Source: a bacterium (GTDB lineage: Bacteria; Actinomycetota; Acidimicrobiia; Spongiisociales; JAENVV01). From it: a stretch of DNA of 63,994 nucleotides. Below are positions 37,042 through 44,516 of the stretch, piece after piece. Numbering within the stretch: position 1 is the stretch's first letter; every line of letters begins with the position of its first letter. The notes under the pieces were generated by a model. The model had not been told where the DNA came from, ran no database searches, and saw only the letters and a program-made list of their open reading frames with translations. The position numbers and the translations under genes are program-made. The DNA is taken from positions 117,501 through 181,494 of the forward strand of contig JAHEDI010000001.1 in the NCBI GenBank assembly GCA_024641305.1, read 5' to 3'.

Positions 37042-38070
37042 CTAGGCCAGTCCAATGGCGGCTAAACCCAGGCCGAGGTCGTCGGCGGTTACATGAACAA
37101 TCTGCGGAACGCCTATCTCAGCGAGAAGAACCATCTGGAGGCCAGCGGAGTCTCGTTTCTTGTCGAGCCACACCAGATGTTCGACCGCCTTCAGATCTGC
37201 CTCGGCGACGATAGGTAACCCGAGCGACGCCAGGGTCGCGTTGATCGGAAAATCGAACCCGAACTTGTCCCTGGACAACTCGCCTGCCGCCACCATTCCG
37301 ATCGAGACCGCTTCGCCATGGCTGATCCCCTGAACGATCTCTACCGCATGACCGATCGTGTGCCCGAAATTGAGGATCATGCGACGACCGGTCTCCGTAA
37401 AATCCTCACTGACGACGTCGGCTTTAACGGCGATCGATCGTCGAACAATCTCCTCCGTAGGTGGATCTTCGGGCGAGTCGACAAACAACTGCACCAAATC
37501 TCGATCTGCGATGAAGCCGGTTTTGATCGCCTCGGCCCACCCTTCGCGCTTAATCGTGAGTGGCAAGGCATCGAGCACGGCGGTATCGACAATCACCTTG
37601 GCCGGATGAGCGAAGGCTCCCACCAGGTTCTTGCCAGCCAGGTTGATGCCGGTCTTCCCTCCAATGGCAGCATCGACCGCCGCCAGCATCGTGGTCGGAA
37701 CGTAGACGGCTTCGATCCCGCGCAGCCAGGTGGCGGCCACAAAACCGGCCACGTCGGTGAGGGCACCGCCCCCGACCCCGACGATCGTGTCGTGGCGGGC
37801 CACTCCCAGCCCTGCCAACGACTCGTAGAGTTCGGCCACGACCTCCCACCGCTTGGCTTCGTCGCGGTCGGGTAGCTCAAGGATGGTGTGTTGCTCATCC
37901 AAACCGGCGGCGACCCGCTCGGCGATGGCCCGGGGAATCCCTGGTTGGGTCAGGATGACTGCCTGCTGGCGCCCCGACCGAACCGGCAACACTGGTTCAT
38001 CGACGAGGGCTGGACCCACCAGAATCTCGGTGGCGACCCGGCCATTGGCTGTTATCTCGAATTTCGACAC
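37042..38070 (-). CDS. aroB: 3-dehydroquinate synthase
   Basis: Second step of the shikimate pathway, NAD- and metal-dependent. Motifs: VGVGGGALTDVAGFVAATWLRG NAD site, VPTTMLAAVDAAIGGKTGIN, EAIKTGFIADRDL, and the metal-binding LNFGHTIGHAVE and SHGEAVSIGM. With GTG at 38070, five bases after GGAGAGG, it is 342 residues. It starts 19 bases after aroC, and the shikimate kinase gene aroK, often found between them, is absent. Confidence 0.95.
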   Translation of the reverse strand: MSKFEITANGRVATEILVGPALVDEPVLPVRSGRQQAVILTQPGIPRAIAERVAAGLDEQHTILELPDRDEAKRWEVVAELYESLAGLGVARHDTIVGVGGGALTDVAGFVAATWLRGIEAVYVPTTMLAAVDAAIGGKTGINLAGKNLVGAFAHPAKVIVDTAVLDALPLTIKREGWAEAIKTGFIADRDLVQLFVDSPEDPPTEEIVRRSIAVKADVVSEDFTETGRRMILNFGHTIGHAVEIVQGISHGEAVSIGMVAAGELSRDKFGFDFPINATLASLGLPIVAEADLKAVEHLVWLDKKRDSAGLQMVLLAEIGVPQIVHVTADDLGLGLAAIGLA

Positions 38071-38089
38071 GCTCGCCTCTCCGGCCCGC

Positions 38090-39232
38090 CTAGAACCGGC
38101 GCAGCCGTTCCTTGTAACTGGAGACCGCGTTTTGGAAATCGCCGACCGTGTCGCCACCAAACTGTCGCTGGAGCTCCTGGGCGAGCACCACGGCCACCAT
38201 TTGCTCCGCAACCACCCCCGCCGCGGGCACTGCGCACACATCACTTCGTTCGCGGAACGCCACATCGGCCTCTTTGGTTTCGACATCTACCGTGTCGAGG
38301 GGGCGCATAACGGTCGAGATAGGCTTCATCGCCGCCCGAACCCGGAGTGGCTGACCTGTCGACATGCCGCCTTCGGTGCCGCCCGCCCGATCAGTCTTAC
38401 GAGTGAATTCTCCGTCTTCCAGGTAGATCTCGTCATGGGCGGCCGACCCTCGCCGGCGGGCCGATTCGAATCCATCACCGACCTCGACACCCTTGATTGC
38501 CTGGATCGACATCAGCGCATAGGCCAGGCGGGCATCGAGTCGACGATCCCAGTGAGTGTGAGAGCCCACGCCGGCAGGCAGCCCGTGGACCACGACTTCC
38601 ACCACACCGCCGAGGGTATCGCGGTCGGCCTTGGCCGCCTCGATCTCGCTGATCATCCGGTCCTCACCGCTAAGGGCGCGAACCGGGGATGCGTCAATCG
38701 CCGCCAGGTCGGCCGGCATCGGTAGAACTCCGTCGGACTTGGCCGTGCCGATTTCGACAACATGCGACAACACCGCCACCCCGATCGTGGCGAGAATTTG
38801 CTTGGCCACATAGCCGACCACCGTCCGGGCTGCCGTCTCACGTGCCGAGGCGCGTTCGAGAATGTTTCGGGCGTCGTGGGTGTCGTACTTCTGCATGCCT
38901 ACCAGGTCGGCGTGCCCTGGCCGGGGCGTGGTAAGCGTCCGGTCGGTTTGACCGGGGTCTGGCGACATTTCAGCCTCCCAACGTGGCCACTCGGTGTTGC
39001 GGATGACCACTGCAATGGGACTTCCCAGAGTGCTCCCGTGCCGGACTCCGCCCATGATCTCGACAACGTCCTTTTCGAGCTTCATACGATTGCCGCGTCC
39101 ATACCCGAGGCGACGCCTCGCCAGTTCCTCGCTCAGTTCTTCACGAAGAAAGGGCAGTCCGGCCGGGGCCCCTTCGATGGTGGCCACCAGGCCCGGTCCG
39201 TGGGATTCGCCCGCGGTCAGGAACCTCAGCAT
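38090..39232 (-). CDS. aroC: Chorismate synthase
   Basis: Final step to chorismate, using reduced FMN. The 380-residue protein has family motifs [71 protein letters not shown] and the late DPCAVPA-like [12 protein letters not shown]. It begins a short aroC-aroB-efp-nusB run, 64 bases after the pilus genes. Confidence 0.96.
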   Translation of the reverse strand: MLRFLTAGESHGPGLVATIEGAPAGLPFLREELSEELARRRLGYGRGNRMKLEKDVVEIMGGVRHGSTLGSPIAVVIRNTEWPRWEAEMSPDPGQTDRTLTTPRPGHADLVGMQKYDTHDARNILERASARETAARTVVGYVAKQILATIGVAVLSHVVEIGTAKSDGVLPMPADLAAIDASPVRALSGEDRMISEIEAAKADRDTLGGVVEVVVHGLPAGVGSHTHWDRRLDARLAYALMSIQAIKGVEVGDGFESARRRGSAAHDEIYLEDGEFTRKTDRAGGTEGGMSTGQPLRVRAAMKPISTVMRPLDTVDVETKEADVAFRERSDVCAVPAAGVVAEQMVAVVLAQELQRQFGGDTVGDFQNAVSSYKERLRRF

Positions 39233-39296
39233 GAGAGAAATCTCGACATAGAGACGTTAGGGTACACGAGATCCCCATCCGACCGGACAGGCCGGA

Positions 39297-39842
39297 TCAC
39301 TTCAGGATCTCTTGACCTTCCACGACTTCGAAGGCATTGTCCCCGAAGAGGAATACGGCTCGACCGAGCGTCCCGGCCGCTTCATCGGGTGGCGTGATCG
39401 AGATCACTTTGTACGAACCGGCGAAGGTGTCGCCTACGCCGACCACGTGAGTGGTCCCATTGAGTTCAATCTCAACGGTCATCGCACCATCGGTGCCAAC
39501 CGTAATGTTGTTGACCTTGAAGGTAATGCCATTGCGACCGCCCGTTCCAGGGCCAAACGAGGCTGTCCCATCGTCGAGGATCAGCGGTCGGAACGGGTCG
39601 CGAGGCTGAGACGTCTGGAGGTTCGAAGCCACGACATCCCCGGCAACGAGGTTGGCAAGATTGCCGACCGGGGCAGACTGAGGAGCGGGATCAGCTGCCA
39701 GATTGGCCGGGTACGGGCTGGCGCCCGCTCCAAAAACGGCCGGAGCGATGCCCAGCCATCCGACGGCCAGGCCGAGACCGACCAAAACGATCGCCAGAGC
39801 GGTCGCGGACCCGGAGCCTCGCTTCTTCTTCTTATGCATCAT
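39297..39842 (-). CDS. PilP/GspC-like pilus assembly protein
   Basis: A 181-residue protein with one N-terminal membrane segment (about 13-38), a proline- and alanine-rich spacer, the motif RDPFRPL (about 81-87), and a beta-rich C-terminal domain (FKVNNITV ... HVVGVGDTFAGSYKVISI ... AVFLFGDNAFEVVEGQEI). The RDPF motif and following strands resemble PilP and the HR domain of GspC. In diderms those bind the secretin; none is seen here, so it may cap the PilMNO complex on the outer side of the membrane. It is last in the pilMNOP order and overlaps pilO by ATGA. A second ATG at 39839 is equally possible. Confidence 0.65.
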   Translation of the reverse strand: MMHKKKKRGSGSATALAIVLVGLGLAVGWLGIAPAVFGAGASPYPANLAADPAPQSAPVGNLANLVAGDVVASNLQTSQPRDPFRPLILDDGTASFGPGTGGRNGITFKVNNITVGTDGAMTVEIELNGTTHVVGVGDTFAGSYKVISITPPDEAAGTLGRAVFLFGDNAFEVVEGQEILK

Positions 39843-40492
39843 CCACCTGCCGTGGTTGTCGTGGTCGTTGACGAATCGACCGTCGTGGTCGTCGTGGTCG
39901 TTTCGTCAACCGGAATGTCGGGCTCAGCGACTTCAGGCGGTGGCGGAACGACAATCGCTCCCGTCGTGAAGGCGACGGCATTGATCGTCATCGTGAGCGT
40001 GTTCACGCCCGTCTCGGTTTCAAGGGTCGGAGTGACGTTGATGCCATCGACCCGGACGAGCCGGTCCATCTCCGACAACCCATACAGGTAGCCAAGAACT
40101 TCGAAATACTGACCGCTAACGGTCATCGCCAGGGCAACTTCGCGGACGCCGGAGTTACTCTGATCGCCGGGAGTGCTGAAGCTGACGGCCTCCCACTCAA
40201 CGTTCGCCCGATCGGCAAGGACTGAGAGCTCGTCGGTCAGAGCGTCGATCTGAGGCGCCTCCGGAATCGACAGCAGCATGTTGGCGTTGGCCCGGTCATA
40301 TTCGGGAAGCCGTTCGTTAACCCGGTTCAACTCCCGGAGGCGCTGCGACAATGCATTGCCCTGCACCTGCAGGGTTGACAACTCTTGCTGTTGCACGGCG
40401 ATTTCCTCGCCGAGTGGGCCCCACAAGAGAAAGTAGAACCCGGCTCCAACGAGGAGCATCAATGGCAGGGCGATCAGCAGCGCGCGTCTCAT
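39839..40492 (-). CDS. pilO: Type IV pilus alignment protein PilO
   Basis: Inner-membrane partner of PilN. The 217-residue protein has one N-terminal membrane helix (4-24), a coiled coil (about 28-70, EEIAVQQQELSTLQVQGNAL), and the ferredoxin-like domain with YFEVLGYLYGLSEMDRLVRVDGI. The last 40 residues are low complexity (Pro-rich, then poly-Thr/Ser). The pilM-pilN-pilO order with overlaps supports the call more than raw similarity does. Confidence 0.85.
   Translation of the reverse strand: MRRALLIALPLMLLVGAGFYFLLWGPLGEEIAVQQQELSTLQVQGNALSQRLRELNRVNERLPEYDRANANMLLSIPEAPQIDALTDELSVLADRANVEWEAVSFSTPGDQSNSGVREVALAMTVSGQYFEVLGYLYGLSEMDRLVRVDGINVTPTLETETGVNTLTMTINAVAFTTGAIVVPPPPEVAEPDIPVDETTTTTTTVDSSTTTTTTAGG
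39850..39901. repeat. GTCGTG-type short repeat coding poly-threonine
   Basis: Imperfect 6-base repeats (GTCGTG and GTGGTC on the plus strand) encode the Thr-rich C-terminus of PilO. A 6-base unit keeps the frame, so length changes would alter tail length only. Confidence 0.5.
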
Positions 40493-41118
40493 TCGGAAAT
40501 CTCCACGATTCTGGTGGTTGCCCGATCAGAGAATGACTGTTCGGTCAACGAGGCCGAAGACGAAAAGGCAACCGTCGGGAAATCAGCAATCTGTGCCTGG
40601 GTGATACTGGCGACCCAGGCTCCCCCAACCGCGGCCCATTCAGTCGAGTCGAGGGTTCGGAACCACGTGGAGGCGTCCGGATAGTCGAAAGCAGTTCCGG
40701 CAAACGTCACCGAACCATAGGTAGGAGTACCGGTCGCCGCAGGGTCCGGTGGCGCGGCGCTGGCCGACAGACTCGTCACCCACGTCCGCGGAGGAAGCAC
40801 CCGCCCGAGATCATTCATGAACCGCCCCCAGTCCAGGTCCACGGCCAGGGATTCCGTAATCTGGACCGATCGACTTTCATAGAGATTCAGCGCGTCCGCC
40901 GCATCCGAAAGGGCGGCAATATCGTTCTCGAGGCGCGCGTTGGCCGCCCGCTCTCTATCGACATCCTCGACCGCTGCGGCCAACGATTGCGACTTCATGA
41001 ACCAGAGCCCTGCCAGGCCAACCAGGAATACGACAAAGAGAAAAACCACCAACGCTGATCCGCGCCGAGCCTTGGCAGCGCGTGCTTGTTCCGGTGGCAG
41101 TAGGTTGATCGGCCTCAT
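40489..41118 (-). CDS. pilN: Type IV pilus assembly protein PilN
   Basis: Bitopic membrane protein that docks to PilM. The conserved start MRPINLLPPEQARAA is the PilM-binding motif (INLLP). One membrane helix (about 23-43), a coiled coil (about 50-95), then a periplasm-like domain with FMNDLGRVLPPRTWVTSLSA and AFDYPDASTWFRTLD. ATG 41118 is chosen so that the protein starts with MRPINLLP; it overlaps the pilM stop (TGATG). Confidence 0.88.
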   Translation of the reverse strand: MRPINLLPPEQARAAKARRGSALVVFLFVVFLVGLAGLWFMKSQSLAAAVEDVDRERAANARLENDIAALSDAADALNLYESRSVQITESLAVDLDWGRFMNDLGRVLPPRTWVTSLSASAAPPDPAATGTPTYGSVTFAGTAFDYPDASTWFRTLDSTEWAAVGGAWVASITQAQIADFPTVAFSSSASLTEQSFSDRATTRIVEISE

Positions 41119-42191
41119 CAGGCTTCCCCCCACAATGCCAGACCTACCGCGACCGGGAGGACTGGTTGGGTCTGATTCAATTCTTCTTCGGTGAGGCCCG
41201 TCTTACCAATCGTGAGGCGGCCGGAGTTCAGAAGCGTGACCGGCTGCAATTGCATGTTGAGTTGCACCCGCATGCGATTGGCCAGATGAGGTAGCCGGGC
41301 GCCGTTACCAGCGATCATGACGGTATCGATGCCGCCGTCATCGGCTGAGGACAAATAGAAGTCCAGTGAACTTCTAACTTCGTCGACCAACGCGTCAGCC
41401 TGACGGGTGAGTGCCGCCATTGCCTTGGCATCGGGGTCGTCGCCAGTCGGCATCCCTTCAATGGCTACTCCAAGCCGTCGTTTCAATTGCTCGGCTTGTT
41501 CGTCGTCGATATTAAGAGCATCTCCGACACTCCTGGTGAAGTCGTTTCCGCCGTTTGGTACGATCCGGAGGAAGCGGAGGGTGCCACCTTTGATAACGAG
41601 TACCTGGGTGAGACTGGCTCCGATATTGACGATTGCCTTGGGGTTGGGACTCAGATCGATGTCACCACCGGTCGCCGCTCGAACCAAGGCGAATGCCTGG
41701 AGATCAATTGCCTTGGGCTTGATACCTGCTCCACCAAGAATGCGAACCACATCAGCCGCCATCTCTTTTTGAGCGGCGACGACCATAATTGACATTCGAG
41801 CCTCGCCCTCGGGCGTCGAATACTCTTCGAGTGGGACGAAGTCGAGAATCGCTTCATCAATGGGGATCGGAATATATTCCTGTGCCTGAAAAGCGAGCGA
41901 TTCGGCCAGTTCGTTTTCTTGCATGTAGGGAACCGTTATCTGTCGAACGATGACCCGTTGATTGGCGATCCCCACTATCACGTTCTTCTTGGGAATCTTG
42001 GCCTCTTTGAAGAGCCGGGCCACCGCGTCACTGATAAGGCCCTCGTCCACGATCTCACCGTTCTGGATCGCCCCGAATGGCAAAGCCACCTCAGCGAACT
42101 TCTTGAGAACCGGCGGCCCCTTCTTGGACGTCTCGACGAGGGCAGCTCGCACTGCGCTCGTTCCGATATCCAGACCGACATTGGCGGTCAT
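41118..42191 (-). CDS. pilM: Type IV pilus ATPase-like protein PilM
   Basis: Cytoplasmic actin/FtsA-fold protein that ties the pilus inner-membrane complex to the motor. The 357-residue protein has VGLDIGTSAVRAALVE (phosphate 1), VIVGIANQRVIVRQI, PYMQENELAESLAFQAQEYIPIP, AIVNIGASLTQVLVIKGG (phosphate 2) and MIAGNGARLPHLANRM (adenosine site). RBS AAGGAG is 7 bases before the ATG. It heads pilM-N-O-P after a 113-base gap from pilD. Confidence 0.93.
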   Translation of the reverse strand: MTANVGLDIGTSAVRAALVETSKKGPPVLKKFAEVALPFGAIQNGEIVDEGLISDAVARLFKEAKIPKKNVIVGIANQRVIVRQITVPYMQENELAESLAFQAQEYIPIPIDEAILDFVPLEEYSTPEGEARMSIMVVAAQKEMAADVVRILGGAGIKPKAIDLQAFALVRAATGGDIDLSPNPKAIVNIGASLTQVLVIKGGTLRFLRIVPNGGNDFTRSVGDALNIDDEQAEQLKRRLGVAIEGMPTGDDPDAKAMAALTRQADALVDEVRSSLDFYLSSADDGGIDTVMIAGNGARLPHLANRMRVQLNMQLQPVTLLNSGRLTIGKTGLTEEELNQTQPVLPVAVGLALWGEA

Positions 42192-42304
42192 TCTTACGCT
42201 CCTTGGCGGCCAGCACCGCGATCCCTTGCCCGTAGGCTACAACATCGTAATTACAAACGTGTTGTTTGAGAAGCGTAGCGCGATTCTGCAGCGCGTTGCA
42301 AGAA

Positions 42305-43096
42305 CTAGCCGATGCGCAAATAGGTGCTGGCGATCTCATTTCCGACCGCGATGGCAAGCCATGCGCCGGCCACCATGGACGGACCGAAGGGAATGGCATC
42401 CTTGCGTCCGACCCGCCGCGTGAGGAGGAGCAGGATCGACACTCCCCCACCTATGAAGACCGCACCAAAGACCGCTACCGCTAGGGCAGCCCACGATCCG
42501 TAGCCAACGAACATGCCAAGGAAGAAGGCCAGCTTGACGTCACCCATACCAAACCCGGCCGGAACAATGAGCGCCAGGACGAGAAACCCGGCAAAGTAGG
42601 CCGCCGCCGCCAGCCACGATCGGCCGTAGGCGCTCAGTTCGCCATCGGCCAATGCGCCACCGGCAAGCAGCACGGCGCCAACGACGGCGCCGGGAAACAG
42701 AATCCGATTCGGTATTCGCTTCGTGTCGAAGTCGATGAGGGCCAGGGCGAGCGTGACGGCCACAAACCAGACAAACGCCGGGACCGTCCACCGCAACCCG
42801 ATTACTGCGTACGTCGCATAGAACAACCCTGCGGTGATCGCCTCAACGAGCGGATACCGGGCCGAAATCGGGTTGTGGCACGAGCGGCACCGACCCCGCA
42901 ATACCAGCCAGGACACCACCGGGATGTTGTCATATGGCTTGATCGCCGAACCACAGTTCGGGCAGGCCGACGGCGGATGAACCACCGACTGACCGGCCGG
43001 GATCCGATAAACCACCACATTGAGGAAAGACCCGACCACCAGGCCGACGAGGACGAAGAGAAATGGGGCGACTAGCTGAAGGTTCTCGAGATACAT
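42305..43096 (-). CDS. pilD: Prepilin peptidase / N-methyltransferase
   Basis: Cuts prepilins before the conserved Phe or Leu and methylates the new end. The 263-residue polytopic protein has the cytoplasmic zinc tetracysteine (C45, C48, C70, C73) in an N-terminal methyltransferase domain and both catalytic aspartates, D122 or D124 in IDFDTKRIPN and D186 in GMGDVKLA. This bifunctional form differs from the short form of many Gram-positive bacteria. It stands between the pilins and pilM. Confidence 0.94.
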   Translation of the reverse strand: MYLENLQLVAPFLFVLVGLVVGSFLNVVVYRIPAGQSVVHPPSACPNCGSAIKPYDNIPVVSWLVLRGRCRSCHNPISARYPLVEAITAGLFYATYAVIGLRWTVPAFVWFVAVTLALALIDFDTKRIPNRILFPGAVVGAVLLAGGALADGELSAYGRSWLAAAAYFAGFLVLALIVPAGFGMGDVKLAFFLGMFVGYGSWAALAVAVFGAVFIGGGVSILLLLTRRVGRKDAIPFGPSMVAGAWLAIAVGNEIASTYLRIG

Positions 43097-43149
43097 CTGT
43101 TCCGCTCAAAGGGGCCATTAATCCTACCGCACGGCCACCAACGCTTCCG

Positions 43150-43617
43150 CTACCAACCGTTCTGGCAATCGGCGAAGGTTCCAAAAGTCATTGTCGAGTC
43201 CTGGCCAAAGTAGGTTCCGGCCCCCGTTCCAGATCCTTCGTCCCACAAACAGAACCAGGTACCTGACTGACTCAGGGCGACAAACATCACGGCCTGATTG
43301 GCCGAACCGTCCAAGTTCGGAGCGACGATGAACCCAACCTGGCCAGCGGCGGGCGCCAGGCCGGCGACATAGGTCAGGCCGGCGTGAACCCGATCGAGTT
43401 CAGGTATTCCAAAGTTGTAGTCAGCGTTCGAATCTGAATAGATCACCTTTGCTGCGGACAACGAATTACGCAGATTGCTTTGCGCTGCTCGGTCCTGGGC
43501 GCGGGTTCTGGCTCCTAAGAACGTCGGTATCGCGATGGCGATGAGAATGGCAATAATAAGAACCACCACCATCAGCTCTACCAACGTGAAGCCATCATCG
43601 TCATGTTTCAGACGCAT
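43150..43617 (-). CDS. Type IV major-type pilin (second of tandem pair)
   Basis: Prepilin with a short leader ending at G9 and the mature N-terminus FTLVELMVVVLIIAILIAIA, Glu at position +5 (E14). The alpha-1 helix continues to about residue 60. Two cysteines near the C-terminus (FC ... DC) could close a D-region. The mature first 50 residues nearly match the other pilin, while the rest diverges, including a shared VGFIV or VGFVV strand. GAGGAG precedes the ATG closely. It has its own promoter-like sequence and lies downstream of a strong hairpin. Confidence 0.93.
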   Translation of the reverse strand: MRLKHDDDGFTLVELMVVVLIIAILIAIAIPTFLGARTRAQDRAAQSNLRNSLSAAKVIYSDSNADYNFGIPELDRVHAGLTYVAGLAPAAGQVGFIVAPNLDGSANQAVMFVALSQSGTWFCLWDEGSGTGAGTYFGQDSTMTFGTFADCQNGW

Positions 43618-43647
43618 GAGCTCCTCGCTTTCACTTGTTAAGTTCTT

Positions 43648-43675
43648 CTATCGGCATTGATGCGACGATCCTGTA
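43648..43675 (-). promoter_or_regulatory. Sigma-28-like promoter before the second pilin
   Basis: Minus-strand TACAGGAT (43675-43668), 12 bases, then GCCGATAG (43655-43648). Compared with the FliA/WhiG consensus TAAAGTTT and GCCGATAA, the matches are 5 of 8 and 7 of 8. The spacer is one base longer than usual. It sits 30 bases before the pilin ATG. Confidence 0.4.
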
Positions 43676-43757
43676 GGCAGAACCCCGGAGGGAGTCCCGC
43701 TACGCCTTCGTTCAGGTCAGTTCCCAACCGGCGCCGTTTCAGAAACCGCCACTCAAC

Positions 43758-43792
43758 GAGGAAGGGACCGCCCTGGGGGCGGTCCCTTCCTC
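43758..43792 (-). terminator. Long perfect hairpin between the two pilin genes
   Basis: A 16-bp perfect GC-rich stem (43758-43773 with 43777-43792) and a 3-base loop. It is 38 bases after the first pilin's stop codon. On the minus strand no U-run follows (GTTGAGTGG), so it may stop or protect the pilin mRNA rather than act as a classical terminator. On the plus strand the following bases are T-rich, but no plus-strand gene ends here. Confidence 0.7.
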
Positions 43793-43830
43793 TTGTTCTG
43801 TGCCTGAGTTCAGGCAGTTACAGCCGGCTG

Positions 43831-44346
43831 TTACCAATCCGTGGCGCCGCAAGCCGCCCGTGCGAAGGAAGCCGTTGCGCCGGTTGCGTCGGTCCCATAG
43901 GTCGTCCCGGAAGCGTACGTACCGTTGGTCAACGTGTCCGAGATACAGAATGACGTACCCGAAGCGCTATATGACGTGAAGGTGATGATCTGACGATCCG
44001 CAACTGCACTGTTGTTCTCGACCACGAAACCGACATCGAAGAGCACTGGGCTCGCGGCGCCCGCCGCGAAGGTCAGGCTTGGCTCGATGGCGTTCAAGAG
44101 AGCGACGGTGACATCGCCACCGGCGCCATCTGAGAAGTTCTCTTCGTCGGTGTAGTGCACCTTGGCCGAGGTCAACGCGTTGCGAAGGTTCGACTGGGCG
44201 GCACGGTCCTGAGCACGCTCACGAGCACCAAGGAAGGTCGGAATGGCGATGGCGATGAGAATGGCAATAATCAAAACAACGACCATCAACTCGACGAGGG
44301 TGAAGCCCTCTTCCTTGTTGAGACGGTTACGCATCCATGAAATCAT
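43831..44346 (-). CDS. Type IV major-type pilin (first of tandem pair)
   Basis: A 171-residue prepilin. The leader ends at G14, followed by mature FTLVELMVVVLIIAILIAIA with E19 at +5, then the conserved TFLGARERAQDRAAQSNLRN. The globular part has a cysteine pair near the end (FCISD and AACGA). TAAGGAG lies 7 bases before ATG, the best RBS of the cluster. With a terminator upstream, a promoter-like sequence, a strong RBS and a hairpin downstream, this is the best candidate for the major pilin. Confidence 0.94.
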   Translation of the reverse strand: MISWMRNRLNKEEGFTLVELMVVVLIIAILIAIAIPTFLGARERAQDRAAQSNLRNALTSAKVHYTDEENFSDGAGGDVTVALLNAIEPSLTFAAGAASPVLFDVGFVVENNSAVADRQIITFTSYSASGTSFCISDTLTNGTYASGTTYGTDATGATASFARAACGATDW

Positions 44347-44404
44347 TATGGGACTCCTTATATATGGTTATGTTCCCTGCAGGCCGTCTTGACCTACGTA
44401 GGGT

Positions 44405-44432
44405 TTATCGTCGGCACAGCGCCCAGACTTAA
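44405..44432 (-). promoter_or_regulatory. Sigma-28-like promoter before the first pilin
   Basis: Minus-strand TTAAGTCT (44432-44425), 12 bases, then GACGATAA (44412-44405): 6 of 8 and 7 of 8 matches to TAAAGTTT / GCCGATAA. It lies between the terminator after pilC and the pilin, 58 bases before the ATG. The same 12-base spacing occurs before the second pilin. Confidence 0.45.
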
Positions 44433-44461
44433 GAAAATTGTCCGTGGAATCTTTTAAACCC

Positions 44462-44491
44462 GTGAGGGCCTGGCAAATGCCAGACCCTCAC
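44462..44491 (-). terminator. Terminator-like hairpin after pilC
   Basis: GTGAGGG and CTGGCA arms pair with their complements across one mismatch (44462-44475 with 44478-44491), loop of 2 bases. On the minus strand GGGTTTAAAAG follows. It lies 25 bases after the pilC stop and before the pilin promoter, so it would separate pilB-T-C transcription from the pilins. Confidence 0.65.
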
Positions 44492-44516
44492 TCACCAAAC
44501 GCCGGATTTTGGCGGG

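Noticed and set aside
39277-39297. Terminator between pilP and aroC
   Set aside because: An 8-bp stem with a wobble pair can form, but no U-run follows on the minus strand, so I could not call it with confidence.
43618-43830. c-di-GMP-I (GEMM) riboswitch before the pilins
   Set aside because: GTAGCGGGACTCC is faintly reminiscent of the 3' side, but the conserved GCAAA and ACGCAAAGCC parts are missing here and at 44347-44461 and 47323-47466.
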